Positions 26,697 through 35,902 of a stretch of DNA of 64,000 nucleotides are shown here, piece after piece. How positions within the stretch are numbered: the stretch's first letter is position 1; each line of letters opens with the position of its first letter. The DNA lies in NCBI RefSeq assembly GCF_002849855.1, contig NZ_CP018617.1:1-64000 (forward strand), read 5' to 3'. Origin of the DNA: Vibrio azureus (GTDB taxonomy: Bacteria; Pseudomonadota; Gammaproteobacteria; Enterobacterales; Vibrionaceae). Below the pieces are notes generated by a model. The model was not told the DNA's origin. It worked only from the letters and a program-made list of their open reading frames with translations, and searched no databases. A program made the translations under genes and the position numbers.

Positions 26697-27368
26697 TTAT
26701 TCGAATGGCACTTCATATTCACTCCATGCCTGATCCCAATTTAAACCCTTTCCTGGCTCATAGTACATTGGGTTACCATTACACCAGTTTTCAACTTTAC
26801 ATTGATATAAACTTTCATCATACTCACTATAAACAACATCACTTGCCTTAAATTTTTCAGGTTTCACATCTTGTGATTTATAGTGACGATAGCCATAGTC
26901 AGGCTGTCCTGTGACAACATAAGTTGCAACTACTCTAATTAGCGTGTCGTCACCGACTGAACCACCTGGGCCACCAGAATGTTGAGTTAGTGACAACGTT
27001 GAGCCTATCATTTCTATTCCAGATCCTGAGAATTTCGAATTTTCAACATATACCTTACCATCCGAATTTCCTAATACATGACAATAATAACATTCTCCAT
27101 TATAAGTTTCATGATTATATACATCATCAATTTTTGCTATGATTCTGTGTTCACCACCATAAGCAAATATTCGCTCAGGTACTTCGGTACGAATTTGTCC
27201 ATTTGGTAATGCATATATTTTGTAGCCATCCTCAGAATAATTTTTTTGGATAACGACATCATTTTCCTCGCTAGTAGTGGAATCACCTGTATTCGCTAAT
27301 ACATTCAATGATATGAGTCCTGATGATACTAGAGATAGTAGTGTAAGGTATTTTAATTTCATTTTCAT
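26697..27368 (-). CDS. Exported protein: stand-alone accessory domain plus carbohydrate-binding-like module
   Basis: About 223 residues from ATG 27368, preceded by AGGAATAGAATC; an upstream ATG at 27413 is in frame but the paralogue at 25168 starts at the equivalent MKMKLKYLT. Signal peptide about 1-27. The middle (KIYALPNGQI, EHRIIAKIDDVYN, CYYC, HSGGPGGS, DTLIR) matches residues about 300-420 of the GH18-like protein without the hydrolase barrel. The end (DVVYSEYDESLYQCK, YYEPGKGLNWDQAW) is the common module. Thus it is a non-catalytic, probably glycan-binding, version. Its upstream region is a duplicate of that of the 25168 gene. Confidence 0.7.
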   Translation of the reverse strand: MKMKLKYLTLLSLVSSGLISLNVLANTGDSTTSEENDVVIQKNYSEDGYKIYALPNGQIRTEVPERIFAYGGEHRIIAKIDDVYNHETYNGECYYCHVLGNSDGKVYVENSKFSGSGIEMIGSTLSLTQHSGGPGGSVGDDTLIRVVATYVVTGQPDYGYRHYKSQDVKPEKFKASDVVYSEYDESLYQCKVENWCNGNPMYYEPGKGLNWDQAWSEYEVPFE

Positions 27369-27607
27369 GATTCTATTCCTATTTTTTATAGTTTTCCTTT
27401 TAACTTTAAGCATTGCTCAAGGTCAATTTGATTTTTAAACTTAAATTATTAATAATCAAATAATAAAGAATCATCATGAATAAATTCAAAAATATTATAA
27501 TTAATTTTTACTCGACGAGTATATTATTTTACATATTATACAATTATATTTATTTTTAAATTATCTGATAAGAAATGGGATAAATCGAGTATTAAAAATT
27601 ACATATA
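27369..27607 (-). repeat. Duplicated upstream region (copy of about 25921-26150)
   Basis: Blocks such as CATGATTCTATTCCTAT, CTTTAAGCATTGC.CAAGGTC and AATAATCAAATAATAAA occur in the same order upstream of both carbohydrate-binding-like protein genes and continue to ATTACATATA. After the MITE at 27608 the match resumes (CTCCAACTAACCCTAAAGAG against CTCCAATTAACCCTTAAGAG at about 26121). Promoter, gene start and terminator were therefore duplicated together. Confidence 0.8.
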
Positions 27608-27889
27608 TACCCAAGTGACTTCAAGATGCTTTATTCAGAGCGAGGTCACTGAGTTGAATTCAAGGAAGACAACAAAGCGGAATAGTATTCTACTTCTTAT
27701 TTTTGTAAGAAGAATGGTTGTCTGACGCAAGAAGCCGGCTCAGTGACACGCTCCCAAATGGCGAGCGACCTTAACTTTCAGACTTTGTTAACGATTCTCA
27801 ATGTAGAACGACTATATCTTCGATATCCTTGCCGCGCCTGAGAGATAAGGCTACCTCGCTGAACACAGCATCTTGAGGTTACTTGGGTA
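27608..27889. mobile_element. Full-length MITE-like element, 282 bp
   Basis: The ends TACCCAAGTGACTTCAAGAT and, inverted, TACCCAAGTAACCTCAAGAT form terminal inverted repeats of more than 20 bp. The inside has no open frame with coding character. It is about 90% alike by eye to the element at 45373-45636. Flanking TATA repeats on both sides suggest insertion into a TA-rich site. The duplicated unfilled site is preserved at about 26110, see findings. The transposase that mobilises it is not in the window. Confidence 0.85.
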
Positions 27890-28331
27890 TATACTATTAT
27901 CTCCAACTAACCCTAAAGAGCCTTTTTTCAGTGATACATTCTTAGCGCCCAATGTAGCAAAGAAAAGAAAGTACCGTCGTTCGATATAGAGAATCGTCAA
28001 AAAGTCTTTGGGCTAAAACTGCTCAATCTTTCGGTGCGATCTTTGGGTTCAACCCGGTAGCATTTATTGGATAAAGATTACTTTCTTAATATCAATGATT
28101 TTTGAAATCACTCTTTTTCTGATGATTTGAAGACTCAACCATAAAACCAAACAATCATAAAAAAAATACATAAGATTTTATAATAAACTAAAGGCATATA
28201 GTCGTTAGATTCAGCCGTACTTTTGTCAATTTCAAGTCAATTTCTTATATCTGTGACAATGCATCGCAATTTTTATGTAAAAATATAAATATCAATAAAC
28301 GTAACGAATAAAAATTGGAACTTTATACCTT
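27890..28331. other. Gene-free stretch upstream of the OmpA-like gene
   Basis: The first 50 bp are the continuation of the duplicated spacer. The rest is AT-rich with no coding frame I can support. The last 130 bp, up to ATG 28332, probably hold the promoter of the OmpA-lipoprotein operon; no clear operator was seen. Confidence 0.4.
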
Positions 28332-29369
28332 ATGAAACACGAAAGAAAGGTGCAGAGTAGTTGTATTATTGCCTTAGCAGCATTGTCACACAGCGCTATG
28401 GCTGATATGTATATTGCTCCCACCATTGGTGTAAGTTACTTCTCTGGTGGTTGTGAGTCTCATGAACTCAGCTGTGATACAAACGATATTTCTTTTGGTG
28501 CGACGCTTGGCTATCAATATTCCCCGAATATCGCTATCGAGCTGGGTTACCAGCATTATGGAGAAGTAGAAGCAACCTATCCAGCGCTTCAAAATCAGCT
28601 CCTGAAGGCGGATTACTCAGCAAAAGTTCAAAGCGCAGAGCTCGGTCTAGCTTACTCTTTGCCTGTTGCAGATTCATTAGCCCTTAACCTCATCGGTGGT
28701 GCAGCTCTTTGGTTCGTCGATATGGACGGCAAAGAATTGAGTTATCGTGTAAACAAATCAAGTAATGGCCTTTCTCCCTATCTTACTACCTCTGGCAGTT
28801 ATAAACTATCTGAACAATTAAGTGTTGATTCTGGTTTAAAATGGGTTAGTTCTGTTGGTTCCAGTGCCACTGGTAAATCCGATATCTGGCAAGCATTTAT
28901 TGGTTTAACTTACCGTTTCCCTTCAAATATGTCGACTGCTTCTGTACCCAGAACATACGATACAGAGCCATTATCTGCCTCTCCGTCAACTTCTTCGGTC
29001 TTTTCCGACAAGGTCAAATCAACGGTAAAAGAAGAACAATCATTAACTTTATATTTTAATTTTGACAGTAGCCAGCTTTCGCCTGATTCACTGGTTAAGT
29101 TGAAAAGCTTTACCAAAGGAATGTCTGAAAAGCAGTCGATTCTTATCATCGCTTCAACAGATGATACTGGCACAAACCACTATAACGATAACCTGTCTAT
29201 TCGCAGGGCAAAATCAATTAGATCAGCTTTGTTACACGAAAATATCAAAAAACAACGAATTAAAATCACAGCGCTTGGTGAAGAAGTGCAGAGTCTTTCT
29301 GTTCCAAACTCTCAACGCCGAAGTGCGACCATTAAAATCTACAACCATAACCTTGCCACTCCTTTGTGA
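28332..29369 (+). CDS. OmpA-like outer-membrane protein
   Basis: A 345-residue protein with signal peptide (about 1-24, AMA-D). An 8-stranded barrel region follows (about 25-190; YIAPTIGVSYFSGG, IWQAFIGLTYRF), then a Ser/Thr/Pro linker, and a C-terminal OmpA peptidoglycan-binding domain (about 235-345; LYFNFDSSQLSPDS, SIRRAKSIRSAL, RRSATI). It anchors the outer membrane to the cell wall. Only 16 bp separate it from the downstream lipoprotein gene, so they form an operon; a functional link between the barrel and the surface lipoprotein is plausible. Confidence 0.85.
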   Translation: MKHERKVQSSCIIALAALSHSAMADMYIAPTIGVSYFSGGCESHELSCDTNDISFGATLGYQYSPNIAIELGYQHYGEVEATYPALQNQLLKADYSAKVQSAELGLAYSLPVADSLALNLIGGAALWFVDMDGKELSYRVNKSSNGLSPYLTTSGSYKLSEQLSVDSGLKWVSSVGSSATGKSDIWQAFIGLTYRFPSNMSTASVPRTYDTEPLSASPSTSSVFSDKVKSTVKEEQSLTLYFNFDSSQLSPDSLVKLKSFTKGMSEKQSILIIASTDDTGTNHYNDNLSIRRAKSIRSALLHENIKKQRIKITALGEEVQSLSVPNSQRRSATIKIYNHNLATPL

Positions 29370-29385
29370 GCAGGAGTTCTAAATT

Positions 29386-32300
29386 ATGATAAGATCTTTT
29401 ATATTTAGCCTTTTTATACTGCTTTTAGCCGCATGTGACGGCTCAGGCGGCTTACCTAAACAAGGCTCAGGCAACACAGACCCTGTTGTTGTCTCTTCAA
29501 AACCAATTCTGAATATCACTGGTATCCCGCAGAAAACATTTGCGGGTGATACCCTCACTTTACACGGTACAGCTTGGGATGATTCAACAGATATTACCTC
29601 GATTCACTGGTCAAGTACCGGGATGAAGCTTATCGATCAAGATATCCAACTGCAATCGAATGACTCAGAGCAACAGCCAACTCGCTTTACTGCAAAGTTT
29701 CGTGTTGATGATGTTTTAGAACCTCAAAAAGCAACTATTTTAGGTACAGCAACGGCATTATCAGGTCAAAAAAGTGATAATCAGGCCTTCGAATTAACTA
29801 TTTTTATCAAAGAGAGCATTGATAATTCAAAACCAAGTGTCTCTATTCCGCATATCATTTTAGATAAAATGAATAGTTCAGTTACCGCCGGACAAACTGT
29901 AACAGTTACGGGTAAAACTTGGGACAAGTTTGGTGACATCACCAAACTCAACTGGAAAGCGCAACACTTAAAGCTCATCAGACAAAGCCTCATTCCTGCC
30001 ACTGGGGACTCTGCACTAAAGCCGCTCTCTTTCTCAGCAACTTTTGAAGTGGATGATGCCCCTCAAGCAACCAGCGCAACCATTGAAGTTTCTTCAGTAT
30101 CAAGCACTGAACACCAAAGCCCTTACGCGACTATGACGCTTGCAATTGAGCCGGATACAAAGCCTGCACCTATTGCTTTGCCTAAAATCAAATTTGACCG
30201 CTTACCTTTGACCGCTGTTAGTGGCCGGCCATTTGTCGTCACAGGTCGAGCATGGGATGAGTTTGGTGGTACTGCCAGCATTGCTTGGGACAATAGTGAA
30301 CACTTTGCCATTATTGATGAAAAAACAGAGCTTGAAGCTGACAGTTCTTCTCCTTTTCCCATTTACTTTGAAGCAACGCTTGTTGCCTTGGATACTTCCA
30401 CAACAACCAGCGCACCTATTCAAGCATCAATTACCGCTGAAAGTGGCGCTTCTCAAACCACCAGCGCAACATTAACGATTGTGCCAGATCACGCACCGCT
30501 AAGCCAAACCTACATCAATCTAGAGAATGTGCCTGATTCAGTAAAAAGTGGAGAGACCTTTACTGTTTCTGGATCGACTTGGTCTGACGACGGTGACGTT
30601 AAGTCATTAGAATGGACAACACCTAACTTAACTCTGCTAAAAACGACTTTAATTAAGCCCGGGAATGACTCGGAACAGAATCCAAAGTTTTTTACGGCAA
30701 CGTTTGTCGCCGAAACTCTATTCGAAGTTGACAAAACGGCCACAATTAGCGTGATTGCTAAATCTACTGAGTATGACGAAAGTGTGCCTGCCTCAGACGC
30801 AATAACGATCATCGCTCGTAAAGAAGATAATCGACCAGTCGAAATTTCACGACCGAAAGTAGTCATTTTATCCGCCCCTATGGATTCGATTGATAGCGGC
30901 GATACCTTTACTATTACTGGTAAAACCTGGGATAACGTAGGTGATGTGGCTTCGTTAAATTGGACAACAGAAAATGCCACACTTATTGAGCAAGCCTTTA
31001 CTCCTGCTGAAGGGGATTCTAAGCTCAATCCAAACAGCTTTACAGCCAAATTCAAAGCAGATCAAGTTCGCTACGATCTGCCAGCTTCCGTAAGTGTCGT
31101 GGCAACATCTACCCAACAGATGGATAACTCACCACAAGCGATCCAATTCACTATTATTTCACGTAATTTCTCCGATGCCTCGAACCCACATGTGTTGATT
31201 GAATCTGAAGAAAACACGATGAGCAGTGGAGAAGAAATCACTATTACTGGGGCTGCCTGGGATAGCGCCAAAGGTGATATTGCCTCCCTTGAGTGGGATA
31301 CTGAGAATCTGACTTTAGTGTCAGAAGTGTTTGAACCTATTGCGAACGATTCTGAAGAAAACAAAGTCAGCTTTCAAGCAACGTTTAGGGCAAAAGAAGT
31401 CACCGCAGACTTACCTGCATCAATAACCGTCACGGCGCACTCTGATAAAGGCGAGCAAATACAATCAAAATTGGATGATTTAACCATCATCGCCAGAAAA
31501 GAAAGCAATGAACGCCCGGTCATTTCAAAACCAACGGTTACGTTAACCCCCTCTCTTGGCACAGTAAGGCCTGGAGGAACCGTCACCTTAACAGCAGAAG
31601 CTTACAGTACTAATGCTAATATCGACTCCATCGAATGGAAAACAGATAACAGCAATTTATCGCTCTTAAATTCTGACGATATCCCTACAGGCAGTACCGA
31701 CAGCAAAGATAAACCACTTACATTGAGCGCCGAGTTCCAAGCAAGCGATTTCGTTAGTTTGGAGCAAGCTAACATTACTGTCATTGTAAGAGATGGCAGT
31801 GCGGGTATCCCTACCAGCAAAAGCGCTAAGATTGAGTTAAAGCCTTGGTCTAAGCCAACACTGGTAAAAGTAACAGCCACGCCAGAAGTATCATCAGGGC
31901 AGACTATCGCGTTTGAACTGGACGCTTTCGATGAAGACTCTTACATCAGTCACGTTAATTGGTTTACCGATAGCCCCAATGGCGAGGTAACCTTACCAAG
32001 CTACGACGTACCAAGTGGTCATCAGAATGATTCAGCAGATAACCTTCTAGAAATCGATACCTTTTTTGAGACAAAAGATGGGTTATTAAATGATCTTGAT
32101 GTCAACGTTTGGGCTGAAGTGACGTCTTTTAATGGTACCCAATCCATCACTGACAAACAGCCAGTTAAAATCAAAAAAGCTGTCCGCCCAACTATTGGGG
32201 TGATGACCCATGCATACCGTGGCGATCATCAACACCTAAATCCAACACAACCAATACAAGACAATGATCAGATCACGATTAGTGCAACAGCCTCGGCTGA

Positions 32301-34059
32301 AGCTGCCACAGCAGGACTAGATGAGATCAAGATTACTTCTTACCGTTGGTCACAAATGCCAGATGATGAGGTTGAACTCACTCTTGATGAGTCTGAACAG
32401 TCGATTCCGGTCCAAGATCAAAAAAACACGGTTGAGACTCCACTCAATATTACCCTACCGAAAACAGGTAAAGACGGCTCGGACTCAGAAACGATATATA
32501 ATCTCAAACTAATCGTAACTGATGAACGTGGCTTGGAAAGTGAAGCAAAAGAGTTTGAGCTGAAGGTTAAGCCAAGAACTCAGCTTAAAGTTATAACAGC
32601 CAATGTGTTTTTAATTCCCTTTAGTACTGTTGAGAGAGATAAACGAGTTAGTGAATATCTGAAGGTAAAAAACGACCTTTTTGATTTCAATGATGTAGTC
32701 GTGCTCAATGAAGCATTTGCAGGTACACTTGCAGGCTCATATACTCAAAGGCTTTTTGATGGCATAAAAACCACCTTCCCCTATAGAACTGATCCTAATG
32801 AAGATTCCGGTTTAAGACTAAATAAAGGTGTTGTGGTACTGAGCAAAGAACCAATAATACAACCTGCAGTATACCGTGTATTTGCTCAGGCATGTGGTGA
32901 GGATGAGGGAGCCAATAAAGGCTTTATCCATGTAAAAATAAGAAAAAATGATAAAATCTACAATATCATTGCCACTCATACTCAAGCAGACACGGACGCG
33001 TGTATTTTTGGTTCAACTCCCGAGAGTATAAGGAAAGCTCAGTTTGAAGAAATTAAACAGTATATCGATGAATCTCTTCGAACCAAAGCCATGGATACAT
33101 CGGAGTACCTATATATTGTAGGAGATCTTAATGTTGTCAAAGGATCAGCAGAACATGCTAAGATGATGTCGATATTGCGCACCAATGAGCCTGTTCACAG
33201 AGGCCTCAAGTATTCTTGGGATCCGCATCTTAATTCTCTTGCAAGCTACAAAAATAGTGGTTGGAAGCAGGACGGACAACTTTTGGATTATATTTTATCA
33301 GTTAAAGGGTTTGCACAGCCACGTGCATGGCATAATGTCGTTTTAGACCCCGCTGTAAAAGACGTGTACTATGATGTCATTCCAGTCCCAAGTTTTAATG
33401 CAGGCAGGCATTACTTGAATGATCTATCAGATCATTTCCCCGCTATTGGTTTTGAATATTTAGAGGCAGGCATTCCTAAAAAATCTTTTAGAGGACAAAA
33501 TAAACGCTACAATACAATTAAATTTAGGCATCAAGACACTGGAGAATACATAAAGGCTGGTGCAAGCACTGGTATCGTTGGTAGCTGGTCAGCAGGCGAC
33601 TATGTACTTATTGGAGCTCATACAGACGAAGCAGATATCGAATGGGCAATTGACAGTCAATATCCTAGCTATTGGTTAAACAATGACACAAACTCATTTC
33701 CGACGTGCCTACTTGACGATAGTTTTGTTGAAATAGAGTCTCTAAGGCACAAGTCATATTTTTTGAACTATACAGAGCTTTATCCTAGTTACTATAAACT
33801 CTATACAAATGCATCTAAATGGCTTTCAATTGAAAAAGTTGATGATTATGGCCATCGACTATCTGGTTGTATAGAAAATGGGGACAAAATTTACTTAAGA
33901 GATGGAGCTGACACATCATCTAGTTGGTCTTATGCTTCTAGAGTTGTTTCTAGTGGCGTTCCATATTTTAGAATTAATGAATACAGAGCAGATGCAGACA
34001 TTTTCGTGGTTGAAATGCCAGAAGCAATCCCATTGGATTGGTCCGATTTACCAGACTAA
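29386..34059 (+). CDS. Lipoprotein with nine Ig-like domains and C-terminal sphingomyelinase-type phosphodiesterase
   Basis: A 1557-residue lipoprotein (lipobox LLAAC, Cys near residue 17) with AGGAG before the ATG. Residues about 35-1060 contain nine consecutive beta-sandwich repeats of about 110 residues; six share a W[DS]..GD[IV]..L.W core. Residues about 1065-1355 form an endonuclease/exonuclease/phosphatase fold of the neutral sphingomyelinase type: ANVFLIPF, NEAFAG (metal-binding Glu), THTQADTDAC, GDLNVVKG (catalytic Asp/Asn) and LSDHFPAIG (catalytic Asp-His). The last 200 residues are an extra beta-rich domain (FRHQDTGEYIKAGAS) that may bind lipid or glycan. Likely a surface-tethered phospholipase/haemolysin; substrate not proven. 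Confidence 0.85.
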   Translation: MIRSFIFSLFILLLAACDGSGGLPKQGSGNTDPVVVSSKPILNITGIPQKTFAGDTLTLHGTAWDDSTDITSIHWSSTGMKLIDQDIQLQSNDSEQQPTRFTAKFRVDDVLEPQKATILGTATALSGQKSDNQAFELTIFIKESIDNSKPSVSIPHIILDKMNSSVTAGQTVTVTGKTWDKFGDITKLNWKAQHLKLIRQSLIPATGDSALKPLSFSATFEVDDAPQATSATIEVSSVSSTEHQSPYATMTLAIEPDTKPAPIALPKIKFDRLPLTAVSGRPFVVTGRAWDEFGGTASIAWDNSEHFAIIDEKTELEADSSSPFPIYFEATLVALDTSTTTSAPIQASITAESGASQTTSATLTIVPDHAPLSQTYINLENVPDSVKSGETFTVSGSTWSDDGDVKSLEWTTPNLTLLKTTLIKPGNDSEQNPKFFTATFVAETLFEVDKTATISVIAKSTEYDESVPASDAITIIARKEDNRPVEISRPKVVILSAPMDSIDSGDTFTITGKTWDNVGDVASLNWTTENATLIEQAFTPAEGDSKLNPNSFTAKFKADQVRYDLPASVSVVATSTQQMDNSPQAIQFTIISRNFSDASNPHVLIESEENTMSSGEEITITGAAWDSAKGDIASLEWDTENLTLVSEVFEPIANDSEENKVSFQATFRAKEVTADLPASITVTAHSDKGEQIQSKLDDLTIIARKESNERPVISKPTVTLTPSLGTVRPGGTVTLTAEAYSTNANIDSIEWKTDNSNLSLLNSDDIPTGSTDSKDKPLTLSAEFQASDFVSLEQANITVIVRDGSAGIPTSKSAKIELKPWSKPTLVKVTATPEVSSGQTIAFELDAFDEDSYISHVNWFTDSPNGEVTLPSYDVPSGHQNDSADNLLEIDTFFETKDGLLNDLDVNVWAEVTSFNGTQSITDKQPVKIKKAVRPTIGVMTHAYRGDHQHLNPTQPIQDNDQITISATASAEAATAGLDEIKITSYRWSQMPDDEVELTLDESEQSIPVQDQKNTVETPLNITLPKTGKDGSDSETIYNLKLIVTDERGLESEAKEFELKVKPRTQLKVITANVFLIPFSTVERDKRVSEYLKVKNDLFDFNDVVVLNEAFAGTLAGSYTQRLFDGIKTTFPYRTDPNEDSGLRLNKGVVVLSKEPIIQPAVYRVFAQACGEDEGANKGFIHVKIRKNDKIYNIIATHTQADTDACIFGSTPESIRKAQFEEIKQYIDESLRTKAMDTSEYLYIVGDLNVVKGSAEHAKMMSILRTNEPVHRGLKYSWDPHLNSLASYKNSGWKQDGQLLDYILSVKGFAQPRAWHNVVLDPAVKDVYYDVIPVPSFNAGRHYLNDLSDHFPAIGFEYLEAGIPKKSFRGQNKRYNTIKFRHQDTGEYIKAGASTGIVGSWSAGDYVLIGAHTDEADIEWAIDSQYPSYWLNNDTNSFPTCLLDDSFVEIESLRHKSYFLNYTELYPSYYKLYTNASKWLSIEKVDDYGHRLSGCIENGDKIYLRDGADTSSSWSYASRVVSSGVPYFRINEYRADADIFVVEMPEAIPLDWSDLPD

Positions 34060-34083
34060 ATAACTTATAAAATAACATTATAA

Positions 34084-34116
34084 AAAAAGACCTAGCACGT
34101 GCGGCTAGGTCTTTTT
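34084..34116. terminator. Bidirectional hairpin terminator
   Basis: AAAAAGACCTAGC and GCTAGGTCTTTTT are perfect 13-bp arms around a 7-nt loop. It serves the large lipoprotein gene (plus) and the riboflavin synthase gene (minus). Confidence 0.9.
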
Positions 34117-34179
34117 ATATCACTACAAATGATATCTAGGTGAGCGCAAATTAATTCTAATATTTAAAAGGGGGCATGA

Positions 34180-34875
34180 TTACTTTGGCTTGTAACCTAA
34201 GGCATTCATATCCACCCCTTGCTCTGCAAGTAACTTTTCAAACATTGGCATTAGTGGCCCAAGATTTTCAGCGATGGTTTCACGTACGGTATCAACGACG
34301 ATTTGTGTACCACGCTCAATTTCTACATTAATCCAATCGCCTATCTTTTTTTGTTCAAAAACCGTCATACGTCGAGTCTCAGGAATCAGCCATACCTCAA
34401 ACCAGCCTTCCGTTTTATCTACATCAGAAACCGTTAAACTGGCGCCGTTTAATGCAATATAACCTTTAGAAAAAATGTATTTCTTCCACGCTTCCGGCAA
34501 GTCAAAGCGCATGCAGTAGTTATCTTCAATATGTTTAATATCAAGCACCGCAATATTAAAATCGACATGACCAGATAAAGGATGACCTCCGATCTCAGCA
34601 CCATCTTTTGCGGCACGCTCTGCGTTAACCCACGTACTCGCTTCATATTTGCTGAGTGTGGTGATCAACAAGCTCTGCAACATGACGTCAAATTTAACTC
34701 GAACATCTGAGAGAATTTCTGTCACGGTAAGGCATACACCATCAATAGCAATGCTCGCACCAATTTCTAAATCGGTACAAAAACCAGGCTTAAAATCAAT
34801 AGTAAAAGTACGAATACCATTTTTATCAGCGACCGCAGCTATTTTAGCAACTGACTGAATTATTCCCGTAAACAT
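34180..34875 (-). CDS. ribE: Riboflavin synthase, alpha subunit
   Basis: A 231-residue protein starting MFTGIIQS, with ATG 34875 behind AAGAGGTG; a GTG two codons earlier is less likely. It has the two-fold internal repeat of lumazine-binding domains: about 1-97 (IAIDGVCLTV, EIGGHPLSGHVD) and 98-200 (IALNGASLTV, VDTVRETI). It converts two 6,7-dimethyl-8-ribityllumazine molecules to riboflavin and an aminouracil product. It is not in a rib operon here. Vibrios usually carry another copy in the rib cluster, so this may be a second, specialised paralogue. Confidence 0.9.
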   Translation of the reverse strand: MFTGIIQSVAKIAAVADKNGIRTFTIDFKPGFCTDLEIGASIAIDGVCLTVTEILSDVRVKFDVMLQSLLITTLSKYEASTWVNAERAAKDGAEIGGHPLSGHVDFNIAVLDIKHIEDNYCMRFDLPEAWKKYIFSKGYIALNGASLTVSDVDKTEGWFEVWLIPETRRMTVFEQKKIGDWINVEIERGTQIVVDTVRETIAENLGPLMPMFEKLLAEQGVDMNALGYKPK

Positions 34876-34963
34876 CGTCACCTCTTTTCATTGACTTGGG
34901 TATATATAACTTTACATATTAACTCTACCCCTGCAAGTGAGTAAACGAGTGTTAACTTAATGC

Positions 34964-35050
34964 GATACCCAAGTGACCTTAAAATGCTTGATTCAAGGTA
35001 ATATCGCGGAGCCAAATTCAAGCCAAACAACGAGGCCGAATAGCACTTGT
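34964..35050. repeat. Decayed left-half copy of the MITE-like repeat
   Basis: ATACCCAAGTGACCTTAAAATGCTTGATTC-like sequence continues with blocks matching the left half of the long element (ATTCAAG, ACAACGA, GGCCGAATAGCA against GCGGAATAGCA). A right-end-like CTTGGGTATATA lies at about 34896. It occupies the spacer between riboflavin synthase and the DUF3297 gene. Confidence 0.6.
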
Positions 35051-35107
35051 ACACAAACATGACACTGACTACAATGGCGCATCATTTATTGACTTGGAAT
35101 AAACACA

Positions 35108-35353
35108 ATGACAGATGCCGCCAAACCCGCTTTACCTGATCGCCTTGCTGGTAACCCGCGCAGTCCATTTTTCATTAAAGAGTGCTTCGAACACCAGATT
35201 GGTATTCGCTTTAATGGCCAAGAGCGTACTGATGTTGAAGAGTATTGTATCAGTGAAGGGTGGGTTAAAATCGCATCACCAAAAGCTAAAGATCGTTTTG
35301 GTAACCCAATGTTGATCAAACTAAAGGGCGAAGTAGAAGCTTACTACGCTTAA
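35108..35353 (+). CDS. DUF3297 family protein
   Basis: An 81-residue protein highly typical of DUF3297: PALPDRLAGNPRSPFF, then IGIRFNGQERTDVEEYC, then EGWVKI and GNPMLIKLKGEVE. No export signal. Function of the family is unknown; it is a small single-domain protein common in gammaproteobacteria. It is followed by a strong terminator. Confidence 0.9.
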   Translation: MTDAAKPALPDRLAGNPRSPFFIKECFEHQIGIRFNGQERTDVEEYCISEGWVKIASPKAKDRFGNPMLIKLKGEVEAYYA

Positions 35354-35434
35354 ATCTAAACGTTAACATACCCAAGTAATCTCAAGATATTCTGCCTAGA
35401 AAGACTGGCCTTGAAACCACTTGGTATTGATAAA

Positions 35435-35471
35435 AAGCCCGATATCTATCGCAGTGCTAGATATCGGGCTT
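35435..35471. terminator. Bidirectional hairpin terminator
   Basis: AAGCCCGATATCTA and TAGATATCGGGCTT are perfect 14-bp arms around a 9-nt loop, preceded by A-run and followed by TG-rich sequence. It lies between convergent genes. Confidence 0.85.
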
Positions 35472-35571
35472 GTTGTTCCAATGGCTTCAACACTCGGCCC
35501 ATTCGCAATACTCACTTAGCTTGAAGCAAAGTTATTCGATACAGCTATGCCAAATTGTTGAGATCTATGGT

Positions 35572-35862
35572 CTAAATATCAACCAGCGACTCATAAGTGT
35601 GAATCGTTGGCTCATGATTAAGAAATGTCAGTAATTGGGCAAAATCACCACGTTCCTTACGCCAGTCCAAGTATTTTGCCAACGCACCTGCCTGTGACCA
35701 CTCGACACTGGCCATAAATTGATGATCATTTAATCGTGCAGCTTGAGCCTTTATATTCCCAGGGAATTGGCGTGTTTCGGGAAGAATACGCCGAAGAAAC
35801 TCAACAAAATTGCTTTCTTGACCCGGCTTGGTTTCAAATTCAAAAATACTGATCAAAGCCAT
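35572..35862 (-). CDS. Antibiotic biosynthesis monooxygenase (ABM)-domain protein
   Basis: A 96-residue single-domain ferredoxin-like protein beginning MALISIFEFETKPGQESNF. The pattern FLRRILPETRQFPGNI and MASVEWSQAGALAKYLDWR is that of ABM/YgiN-like proteins, which act as small oxygenases or quinone/stress-related enzymes. It follows the cysteine hydrolase gene by 40 bp on the same strand, and both are divergent from a GlxA-type regulator. Substrate unknown. Confidence 0.8.
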   Translation of the reverse strand: MALISIFEFETKPGQESNFVEFLRRILPETRQFPGNIKAQAARLNDHQFMASVEWSQAGALAKYLDWRKERGDFAQLLTFLNHEPTIHTYESLVDI

Positions 35863-35902
35863 AAATTCAGTCCTTATGGGAATTATTTTGTTTATTTGTG
35901 AT

